Assembly: GCA_043800975.1 (NCBI GenBank)
Contig: JAZDMK010000312.1
Location: 1-11,850, forward strand
Length of the DNA: 11,850 nucleotides
Direction: 5' to 3'
Source: JAZDMK01 sp043800975
GTDB lineage: Bacteria > Bacteroidota > Bacteroidia > Bacteroidales > JAHJDW01
Shown piece after piece: positions 1-5,263 of the stretch (positions are counted from its first letter, which is position 1; each line of letters begins with the position of its first letter). A program made the position numbers and the translations under genes. The notes under the pieces were generated by a model. That model ran no database searches and was not told the origin of the DNA. It saw nothing but the letters and a program-made list of their open reading frames with translations.

Positions 1-2
1 AT

Positions 3-1280
3 ATTTATACGGCCAACAAAGGAAAGAAAGTGAAACTTTCGTATTATGTGTCGGGCAGCACCACGCGTGATATATCGGGAATCATTGCCGATTATCTGAA
101 AATATCGGGCGTGATCAAAATCAAAGGCAGCGACGGAAAAACCACCTACATCAACAGTGGCAACGTGGTGGAAACTTCGTTCGAAGACAATCCTGCCGAA
201 GCATTGATGGGAGATTCTATCACACGGCTAAATACAATTACATTCAGCAAAAACAACGGTGAAGTGGCACTGAAGGAACTGTATATGCACACCGGCATGC
301 AGTGGATTCCTTCGTACAACATAAAAATATTAAACGACAAGGAACTGCAGCGGGAGATGAAAGCGGTGGTAGAAAACTATTCGGAAGATATCAATGAAAC
401 CGAATTAATATTATGTGTGGGTAATCCGCAGTTTTATTTCGGAACCACACCTGATCCTATTGCTACCAACTATCTTTCGTCGGTGGCTTATTCCACTCCG
501 GTAAGTGCTGCATTCGGTCTTACAAATTCGAACGTGTATCAGGTGCAGGCATACGACGCCGTTCCCCGCGAACAGGAAAAACGTTATGATTTTAATATGC
601 ATGAAAACTTCAATACGGAAGGTGAAAAGACGAATGATATTTTTATGTACAAGCTCGGAAAAGCAACACTGAAGAAGAACAGCAAAACATCGTTTTCCGT
701 TTTCTCTGCATCGGTTCCTTACAAAGATGTGTATGAAGTGACGATAGGCGATGTGGTGAATTATTACTACAACCGTTATATATCGAATGATCCGGAAGAA
801 CGTTTTACGGTGTATCATTCTTTGAAAATTACAAATACAACTTCAAACCCATTCACAACAGCGCCCATTTTTGTACTGGATGAAAGCCTGCAGCCGCTGG
901 CACAGGATCGTCTGAAATACACGCCCCTGCAGGCCGATGCGATGGTGCAACTTTCGAAGGCGGGAGATGTGTATGTGAAAAACAGTGAAGAAGAAGTGAC
1001 GAAAATTGAAGCCTATAAAAAAGTAGGAAGAACCATTTACAACAAGGTAACGGTGAAAGGACAGATTACACTGGAAAATCTGCAGAACAAAAAGATCAAT
1101 CTGAATATTACAAAATCACTGGTTGCAGATGTAACTTCTGTTTCGGACAACGGGAAATTTAAGAAGTCGGGAAAGTATTACAGCTACAATCCTTACACCG
1201 AAATCAAATGGGAAGTGCCGATGAATGCCGGCGAGAAGAAGACGGTGACGTATCAGTATGATGTGCTTGTGACGAACTAA
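3..1280 (+). CDS. DUF4139 domain-containing protein (MuiA-like), 5'-truncated by window edge
   Basis: The frame is open from base 3, and the first GTG (base 30) lies inside continuous coding sequence (upstream residues IYTANKGKK), so the true start is outside the window. The visible ~426 residues match the DUF4139 family (often labelled 'mucoidy inhibitor MuiA'). Diagnostic stretches, numbered from the GTG, are HTGMQWIPSY near residue 90, the NYSEDINETELILCVGNP strand near 115-133, ITNTTSNPFTTAPIFVL near 265, and LKYTPLQADA followed by a D-V-Y-V strand near 295-315. The C-terminal half looks all-beta, ending close to a WEVPMNAGEKKTVTYQYDV strand. Full-length family members normally carry a signal peptide and a DUF4140-type N-terminus, which cannot be seen here. 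Biochemical function is not established for the family; an envelope or secreted location is inferred. It ends 3 bases before an 8-bp repeat array and about 80 bases before a hairpin terminator. Confidence 0.88.
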   Translation: MYTANKGKKVKLSYYVSGSTTRDISGIIADYLKISGVIKIKGSDGKTTYINSGNVVETSFEDNPAEALMGDSITRLNTITFSKNNGEVALKELYMHTGMQWIPSYNIKILNDKELQREMKAVVENYSEDINETELILCVGNPQFYFGTTPDPIATNYLSSVAYSTPVSAAFGLTNSNVYQVQAYDAVPREQEKRYDFNMHENFNTEGEKTNDIFMYKLGKATLKKNSKTSFSVFSASVPYKDVYEVTIGDVVNYYYNRYISNDPEERFTVYHSLKITNTTSNPFTTAPIFVLDESLQPLAQDRLKYTPLQADAMVQLSKAGDVYVKNSEEEVTKIEAYKKVGRTIYNKVTVKGQITLENLQNKKINLNITKSLVADVTSVSDNGKFKKSGKYYSYNPYTEIKWEVPMNAGEKKTVTYQYDVLVTN

Positions 1281-1282
1281 TG

Positions 1283-1338
1283 GAACTGGTGGATTAGTGA
1301 ATTGGTGAATTAGTGAGTTGGTGGATTGGTGAACTGGT
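1283..1338. repeat. 8-bp degenerate tandem repeat, seven units
   Basis: Seven consecutive octamers fit G-R-R-Y-T-R-G-T exactly: GAACTGGT, GGATTAGT, GAATTGGT, GAATTAGT, GAGTTGGT, GGATTGGT, GAACTGGT. Every difference between units is a transition at positions 2, 3, 4 or 6; positions 1, 5, 7 and 8 are invariant. A 7/8-matching unit (GAACTAAT, 1274-1281) overlaps the stop codon of the preceding gene, and a decayed unit (1339-1346) follows. The array sits between the stop codon and the hairpin terminator, so it is probably transcribed as 3' UTR. No protein-coding role is evident. Confidence 0.85.
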
Positions 1339-1359
1339 GAGTTTATATCACTACTGACA

Positions 1360-1403
1360 AAAGAATAGTTTGAGTTCATATTTTGGATTCAAACTATTTT
1401 TTG
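1360..1403 (+). terminator. Rho-independent-type hairpin terminator after the DUF4139 gene
   Basis: Bases 1360-1373 pair with 1389-1402 (core AATAGTTTGA / TCAAACTATT, plus an A/T-rich extension with one G-T wobble). In RNA the stem can continue inward with further G-U pairs (1374-1378 with 1384-1388) to a 5-base loop. The 3' arm runs into a T tract (TTTTTTG). The 5' flank is A-rich, so the element could also act on the opposite strand, although both neighbouring genes are on the + strand. Confidence 0.75.
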
Positions 1404-1426
1404 TTTTTCAAATACTGCCATAGCAA

Positions 1427-1453
1427 TTTGTTTATTCTAATTTGGTACTTTTA
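1427..1453 (+). promoter_or_regulatory. Candidate promoter for the ornithine cyclodeaminase family gene
   Basis: TACTTTTA at 1446-1453 matches the Bacteroidota -7 consensus TAnnTTTG at all but the last defined base and ends 19 bases before the ATG at 1473. A TTTG at 1427-1430 could serve as the -33 element, but the 15-base spacer is shorter than usual, so the assignment is tentative. The position just after the terminator fits a new transcription unit starting here. The leader is A-rich with no Shine-Dalgarno, as is normal in this phylum. Confidence 0.4.
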
Positions 1454-1472
1454 CAAAAAAAATAAAATTACT

Positions 1473-2450
1473 ATGCCACTTCTTCTAAACAAAAACGACG
1501 TCATGCAGGTTCTTGATATGAACGACTGCATCAATGTAATTGAAAAAGCTTTTGCTGAACTTTCGAACGGTACAGCTGTACTGCCTTTGCGCATCAACAT
1601 CAAACCCGATGCAGGCCTCGCATTATACATGCCCGCTTATCTGAAAGAAATGGGCGCACTGGCCTGTAAAGTAGTAACGGTGTATAAAGACAATCCTGCG
1701 AAACATAATCTTCCTACAACGATTGGAAAAGTATTGCTTCAGAATCCGGATACCGGCGAAGTGATCTGCATCATGGACGGTGGTTATCTGACTGCTGTTC
1801 GTACAGGTGCTGCCAGCGGTGTGGCTACAAAACTGCTGGCGCGTAAAGATGCCAATCAAACTGTTGCTGTTTATGGAACCGGCGTGCAGGCCAAGATGCA
1901 GCTGTGGGCTGTGGCTTGTGTTGCTTCTGTTGCCAAAGTTCTTGTGTATGACCTGAACGAAGCCGCTGCTGATGCGTTTGTAAAAGAAATGAGTGAAAAA
2001 CACAAACTGAATGTTGTGAAGTGCGCAAACCCCGATGATCTGCTGGATTCCGATATCATCATCACGGCTACATCTTCTGCCACACCTTTGTGGGACGGAA
2101 ACAAATTGAAAGATGGAACACACATCAACAACATTGGAAGTCATACACCCGGTGCGCGCGAACTGGATACGATTACTGTGAAGCGTTCACTTTTTGTCGG
2201 TGACTCACGCGAAGCCTGCTTTGCAGAAGCCGGTGATATTATGATTCCGCTGAAAGAAGGTGCGATTACGGAAGATCATTTTTATGCCGAACTGGGTGAA
2301 ATCATCACGGGTAAAAAAGCAGCACGTACCGATAACAAACAAATCACGCTGTTCAAATCGAATGGTCTTGCCATACAGGATGCAGCTACTGCTAAGCTGG
2401 TATATGAGAAAGCACTTGCGATGGGCATTGGTCAGAATGTGAATATTTAA
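1473..2450 (+). CDS. Ornithine cyclodeaminase / mu-crystallin family oxidoreductase
   Basis: This 325-residue protein has the usual length of the NAD(P)-dependent ornithine cyclodeaminase/mu-crystallin family. Characteristic segments are the putative catalytic lysine in GALACKVVTV (K66), LTAVRTGAASG (106-116, substrate-carboxylate Arg110), the Rossmann motif VYGTGVQA (133-140), NNIGSHTPGAREL (219-231), GDSREACFAEAGD with D244, and FKSNGLAIQDAATA near 294-307. The start was set at ATG 1473 (MPLLLNKNDV); the frame remains open upstream to about 1383, but that part encodes a low-complexity Phe/Tyr/Lys leader overlapping the terminator. The family includes ornithine cyclodeaminase (ornithine to proline plus ammonia), alanine dehydrogenase, ketimine and pyrroline-2-carboxylate reductases, and siderophore diaminopropionate enzymes; the exact substrate cannot be assigned from sequence. 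No amino-acid pathway partner is adjacent. It is a cytosolic enzyme. Confidence 0.88.
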   Translation: MPLLLNKNDVMQVLDMNDCINVIEKAFAELSNGTAVLPLRINIKPDAGLALYMPAYLKEMGALACKVVTVYKDNPAKHNLPTTIGKVLLQNPDTGEVICIMDGGYLTAVRTGAASGVATKLLARKDANQTVAVYGTGVQAKMQLWAVACVASVAKVLVYDLNEAAADAFVKEMSEKHKLNVVKCANPDDLLDSDIIITATSSATPLWDGNKLKDGTHINNIGSHTPGARELDTITVKRSLFVGDSREACFAEAGDIMIPLKEGAITEDHFYAELGEIITGKKAARTDNKQITLFKSNGLAIQDAATAKLVYEKALAMGIGQNVNI

Positions 2451-2467
2451 TTCTTTATTGAAATAAT

Positions 2468-2614
2468 ATGCGAAAGAGAAATCATGTCAAATTAATGCTG
2501 GGCATTTTTCTGCTTTCGCTTATTATTTTGACGGGTGCATGCAAGAGTAAAAAGGAGGTTAAAAGAACTTGTTATGTTCCTGCGTTTGAGCCGAAGCCTG
2601 AGTTGAGGAAATAA
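2468..2614 (+). CDS. Small lipoprotein, 48 residues, with C-terminal TCYVP motif
   Basis: A 48-codon frame begins at ATG 2468, 17 bases after the previous stop. Residues 1-8 are basic (MRKRNHVK), followed by a hydrophobic stretch and a lipobox ILTGAC with the lipidated cysteine at C25. The mature peptide is only 24 residues: KSKKEVKR, then TCYVP (34-38), then a Pro/Glu/Lys tail FEPKPELRK. A complete SPII signal makes a real gene likely despite the size. It is not recognised as a named family. The next gene begins 6 bases later in the same reading frame, and its product also ends with a T-C-Y-x-P motif, which suggests that the two are related. A role in the envelope is inferred only from the lipidation signal. 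Confidence 0.7.
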   Translation: MRKRNHVKLMLGIFLLSLIILTGACKSKKEVKRTCYVPAFEPKPELRK

Positions 2615-2620
2615 TTTATT

Positions 2621-2947
2621 GTGAAACTATTAAATAAAATACGCTACTTAAAACTTCTCACAGGAACCGCTGTGTTAGGGCTGTTTATGAGCGGTTGTGG
2701 TGATGGAAAAAATGAAAAAAAATCTACTCGTTATGATACCATTCCTGCAACTGATTCATCAGCTCATGTGAAAGAGCGTGAGGATTCTATTAAAATTGCA
2801 GACTCATTAAAAAGTGCAAAACTGAAAGAAAAAGCTGACTCAACACACAAATCCGACTCAATTAAAAAAGCGAAGAAGAAAAAAGTGCAAACCACCAAAC
2901 CGCCGCCAGTAAAGACATGCTACATGCCAAAAAGAATTGATGATTAA
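2621..2947 (+). CDS. Lys/Asp/Ser-rich small lipoprotein with C-terminal TCYMP motif
   Basis: This 108-residue protein starts at GTG 2621; an in-frame TAA lies only three codons upstream (2612-2614), so no ATG alternative exists. The signal peptide MKLLNKIRYLKLL... leads to a lipobox FMSGC with C26 lipidated. The mature region (27-95) is low-complexity and highly charged, with recurring D-S-[I/L/T]-K-like units (EDSIK, ADSLK, ADSTHK, SDSIKK), consistent with an extended or coiled linker, followed by a Lys run, a PPP segment and TCYMP at 99-103. Related D-S-x-x linkers are common in Bacteroidota periplasmic proteins. Function is unknown. It is packed between the 48-residue lipoprotein (6-base gap) and the TonB-CTD-like gene (one base between the stop and the next ATG), so the three are probably co-transcribed. 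An A8 tract (2715-2722) lies shortly after the lipobox. Confidence 0.82.
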   Translation: MKLLNKIRYLKLLTGTAVLGLFMSGCGDGKNEKKSTRYDTIPATDSSAHVKEREDSIKIADSLKSAKLKEKADSTHKSDSIKKAKKKKVQTTKPPPVKTCYMPKRIDD

Positions 2948-2948
2948 A

Positions 2949-3380
2949 ATGAAAAGTTTTTTTATCATTTTACTTTTTTTGTTTTGCTATTCCGGATTCG
3001 CGCAGAAGACTTATAACTGCAGTTGTATAATTGATACAATCGATATTATTAATGAATTCCCGGAGAAGATGCCGGAGTTTCCGGGTGGAGAAAATGCAAG
3101 GATGAAGTTTTTATTTGAGAATTTTGAGTATCCCAAGGAACAGCTGAATGATACATCATTCATGTTGCAAACAAAATTTTATCTTTCATTTGTTGTGGAT
3201 ACGAATGGCAGGCTTCGCAACCGCTGCATTGATCACACGCTTTTTCCCGATCATCTGACACCTGCCGAACAGGAAGCTTTAAAGCTGCTTGATAAAATGC
3301 CTTTGTGGATTCCGGCAGAGCACAAGGGAAAGAAAGTTGCCATAAAAATGGGACTTCCTTTTCATGTTGAATTGAGATGA
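2949..3380 (+). CDS. Secreted TonB C-terminal-domain-like protein
   Basis: ATG 2949 gives 143 residues with a clean Sec signal peptide, MKSFFIILLFLFCYSGFAQ, cleaved after AQ near residue 19. An alternative ATG at 2940 would add three residues and overlap the previous stop. The mature part resembles the C-terminal domain of Bacteroidota 'energy transducer TonB' proteins: PEFPGGENA (42-50), a helix and YPKEQ (61-65), the strand FYLSFVVDTNG (77-87), LTPAEQEALKLLDKMPLWIPA (103-123) and a final GKKVAIKMGLPFHVELR strand. It lacks the membrane anchor, the proline-rich spacer and any N-terminal partner domain, so a free periplasmic binding role is more likely than energy transduction. A C-S-C pair (24-26) follows the cleavage site. 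It is the third member of a compact envelope gene run. Confidence 0.8.
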   Translation: MKSFFIILLFLFCYSGFAQKTYNCSCIIDTIDIINEFPEKMPEFPGGENARMKFLFENFEYPKEQLNDTSFMLQTKFYLSFVVDTNGRLRNRCIDHTLFPDHLTPAEQEALKLLDKMPLWIPAEHKGKKVAIKMGLPFHVELR

Positions 3381-3397
3381 CATTGTCATTACATCTC
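3374..3397. terminator. Compact inverted repeat between convergent genes (possible shared terminator)
   Basis: GAGATG (3374-3379) pairs with CATCTC (3392-3397). A competing inner hairpin, ATGAC-ATT-GTCAT, occupies 3377-3389. The stop codons of the + gene (3378-3380) and the - gene (3389-3391) both fall inside the structure. No T tract follows on either strand, so termination efficiency is doubtful; the assignment rests on position and symmetry. Confidence 0.35.
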
Positions 3398-4186
3398 GAC
3401 GAGCTTCTTTCCGTACTTCTTGATTTTTCTGTTCTGAGAATAGAAAAAATAAAACCTGCTTGGTTTTTTCTTTAGTGTTTGTTCCAGATATTTATTCAAA
3501 ATGTAATCGGAGAATAGTTGAACAGTGTTTGAAGCAGAGGATGAAAATGCAGAATATATTTTTTCGAGCGTTAGGAAATCCACACCATTAATAAAGCCAA
3601 TGGAGCTTTCTTCGGTAACACCTACTTTCAGTGCAATACGGTCTTCATAGCTGCATTTGTTGAAAAACACTTTCATTTTTGAAGTGTCATCACGCACAGA
3701 AAATTCAATCCAGTTTTTAATATCTACGCCGTTGGTGGTATAACTGTCGCCATAGCCTTCTACTTCATACATGGGCCATATCTTGTAGTCGAATTCTGCA
3801 ATTTCAAGTTGAGCAAAATTGAGCAGATATCCGGTTCCTTTAAAGCTTAAAAATTCTTCAAACTGTTCCGGTAAAAAAACGCGGAAGCCATTATCTGATA
3901 GTTCTTCAGCAAATCCATTCACAAAGTTTGATAAACAGATTGAATCGGAAAGATGCTGCACAAAAAGACTGTTGTAAAACAGAGCTGAATCTTTTTGATC
4001 CTGCGAAAGGGAATCGTAGTGCTCAATAAAAACATTGCGGTTGTTGGTGCGGTATAAATAATCGGGTGGGTAAATCAATATGGCCGCGGTATCGTGATGA
4101 ACAGCATATTCCTTTATGATGCGTCGAGCGGGATCGCAAGCAGCCAGAGAAATGATACACATGAACAGGACGAAAAATTTCTTCAA
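3389..4186 (-). CDS. Uncharacterised lipoprotein, 265 residues, TTG start
   Basis: The start is taken as TTG at 4184-4186 because it gives a complete lipoprotein signal, MKKFFVLFMCIISLAAC, with C17 as the lipidated residue; the first internal ATG would leave too short a signal. The mature protein is about 249 residues, mixed alpha/beta in character, with no motif that I recognise. Notable segments are AAILIYPPDYLYRTNN (34-49), a run of aromatic and acidic residues FDYKIWPMYEVEGYGDSYTT, and a basic C-terminus (KKKPSRFYFF...KIKKYGKKL). It could be a lineage-specific envelope protein of Bacteroidota. The gene begins 10 bases after the EamA stop, so the two are probably one transcription unit on this strand. 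There is no evidence for an enzymatic function. Confidence 0.75.
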   Translation of the reverse strand: MKKFFVLFMCIISLAACDPARRIIKEYAVHHDTAAILIYPPDYLYRTNNRNVFIEHYDSLSQDQKDSALFYNSLFVQHLSDSICLSNFVNGFAEELSDNGFRVFLPEQFEEFLSFKGTGYLLNFAQLEIAEFDYKIWPMYEVEGYGDSYTTNGVDIKNWIEFSVRDDTSKMKVFFNKCSYEDRIALKVGVTEESSIGFINGVDFLTLEKIYSAFSSSASNTVQLFSDYILNKYLEQTLKKKPSRFYFFYSQNRKIKKYGKKLVEM

Positions 4187-4196
4187 GGGAATTTCT

Positions 4197-5090
4197 TTAA
4201 AACAAAAATAATATAGCTACGCCAATTACACTAATTGAAGCACCAATAATTTCACGTGCCGTTACTTTTTCTTTAAAAAGAAAAACAGCTGGAGGGATGA
4301 TCAGAATAGGTACTATAGCCATCAACGTAGATGCAACGCCTGTTAAGGAATTCTGTACCGCCAGCAGAGAAAGCGACACTCCGATGAAAGGCCCGAAGAT
4401 GGCCCCGATGGCAATTTGCCGCATGGACCACTTGTCGCGGAAAGTATGTAAAACTTTTCGGACGTTCATGCTGAATATACTGACGAGCCAGAAGCCTGTC
4501 ATGCCTGAAATGACGCGGATTTGCGTGGCAGAAATAAAGTCGTAGTCATCCATCCCGAATTTACTCATCATCAATCCGGCAGCCTGCCCGGCAGCGCCAC
4601 CAAAGGCAAGCAGAATGCCAACAAAAGAATAACGGAAGCGGATACGTTTTTCATTTTTTTCCTTTTTGAGTACAACGAGAATGATTCCGGAAACGGTGAC
4701 GAGAATACCTGCAATTTGAGGTGTATTGAGTGGCTCTCCCAGCAAGGGCCAGCTGAAGGCGGCTGTAATAGGTGGTGCCAGCGACATAATCAGCATGGAG
4801 ACGCGGGATCCTACTTTGATATATGCTTGAAAGAGACAAATATCACCAATAACAAAGCCTACAATACCAGAAAGCACCAGCCAGACAACCTGATGCGTAT
4901 TTGCATCAAAGGGAAGGAGGAAGCCGCGCCAGAAGTATGCAAGCAGACTCATGAGGATGAGCGCCATGGATAGCTTAATCGTGTTGACTGCGAGGTTTCC
5001 TGCTTTGCGGGTAACCGATTCAAAGACCAGGGCCGTGCCTGTCCAGCAAATGGCGGCACCAATAGCCGCTATTTCACCCAGATGATTCAT
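4197..5090 (-). CDS. EamA-family (drug/metabolite transporter superfamily) membrane permease
   Basis: From ATG 5090 (MNHLGEIAAIGAAICW) the protein is 297 residues, the usual length of two-repeat EamA permeases, with about ten hydrophobic helices and a short cytosolic linker (KKEKNEKRIRFR) between the two repeats. The first repeat ends with APPITAAFSWPLLGEPLN and a Gly-rich helix (IAGILVTVSGIILVV). The second repeat shows the matching pattern IVPILIIPPAVFLFKEKVTAREIIGASISVIGVAI. The frame is open upstream to 5162, but those 24 extra residues overlap a consensus promoter and would obscure helix 1, so the shorter start is preferred. Family members export amino acids, metabolites or drugs; the substrate is not predictable here. 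It is transcribed away from parE and leads into the lipoprotein gene downstream. Confidence 0.9.
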   Translation of the reverse strand: MNHLGEIAAIGAAICWTGTALVFESVTRKAGNLAVNTIKLSMALILMSLLAYFWRGFLLPFDANTHQVVWLVLSGIVGFVIGDICLFQAYIKVGSRVSMLIMSLAPPITAAFSWPLLGEPLNTPQIAGILVTVSGIILVVLKKEKNEKRIRFRYSFVGILLAFGGAAGQAAGLMMSKFGMDDYDFISATQIRVISGMTGFWLVSIFSMNVRKVLHTFRDKWSMRQIAIGAIFGPFIGVSLSLLAVQNSLTGVASTLMAIVPILIIPPAVFLFKEKVTAREIIGASISVIGVAILFLF

Positions 5091-5096
5091 TCTTTG

Positions 5097-5127
5097 CAAA
5101 CCTATGAATGATAATTGAAGACACAAA
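5097..5127 (-). promoter_or_regulatory. Consensus Bacteroidota promoter of the EamA gene
   Basis: Read on the - strand, TTTG (5127-5124) is followed after exactly 19 bases by TAGGTTTG (5104-5097), a full match to the TTTG / TAnnTTTG sigma-A-type consensus of this phylum. The ATG begins 7 bases after the end of the -7 element, so the predicted start of transcription is at or within a few bases of the start codon, which implies a leaderless or near-leaderless mRNA. Confidence 0.75.
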
Positions 5128-5196
5128 AAAATAAAAGCCGATTTTTGAACAACTGAACACAAATTGACTGAATAGCAGTGATATTGAGAATTTTCA

Positions 5197-5233
5197 ATTG
5201 TCGATAACTCTGTCGGGTAAGAAACGCGACAAT
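5197..5233. repeat. Spaced inverted repeat upstream of parE (possible operator)
   Basis: ATTGTCG (5197-5203) and CGACAAT (5227-5233) are perfect 7-base inverted arms 23 bases apart; a third TGTCG lies between them (5211-5215). The right arm ends 3 bases before the parE -7 element, so a bound protein would cover the -33 region. A regulatory role is inference from position only. Confidence 0.3.
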
Positions 5234-5236
5234 GTT

Positions 5237-5244
5237 TATCTTTG
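5237..5244 (+). promoter_or_regulatory. parE: Promoter -7 element of parE
   Basis: TATCTTTG is an exact match to TAnnTTTG and is followed by C and an A-rich initiation region. It ends 19 bases before the parE ATG, giving a predicted leader of roughly 13-15 bases. I see no good TTTG at the expected -33 spacing, so the promoter may be weak or activator-dependent, or may rely mainly on the -7 element. Confidence 0.65.
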
Positions 5245-5263
5245 CAAAAATTTATTTCAGGTC

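Noticed and set aside
30..32. GTG at base 30 as the true start of the DUF4139 gene
   Set aside because: The frame stays open to the window edge with plausible family sequence upstream, and a 416-residue product would lack the signal peptide and N-terminal domain normal for the family.
1283..1338. CRISPR array or att-site interpretation of the octamer repeats
   Set aside because: Units are 8 bp with no spacers and no adjacent cas, integrase or tRNA gene.
1383..1472. Upstream extension of the ornithine cyclodeaminase reading frame
   Set aside because: It encodes a low-complexity Phe/Tyr/Lys leader, overlaps the terminator hairpin and the promoter candidate, and the family's normal N-terminus begins at the ATG at 1473.
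1623..2144. Long antisense open frame (173 codons) across the cyclodeaminase gene
   Set aside because: The protein is His/Cys/Phe-rich in the manner of frame shadows, while the sense strand has complete family motifs. Antisense frames at 411-818, 6131-6439 and 10281-10676 were rejected for the same reason.
4297..4973. Plus-strand open frames opposite the EamA gene
   Set aside because: They are antisense shadows with no recognisable domain, signal or promoter.
5091..5162. 24-residue N-terminal extension of the EamA permease
   Set aside because: It covers a consensus promoter and disrupts the normal first helix; the length from ATG 5090 fits the family.
5198..5263. TTG-initiated extension of ParE
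   Set aside because: It lies upstream of or across the TATCTTTG element and the predicted transcript start; the family start MVEKYNEES is at 5264.
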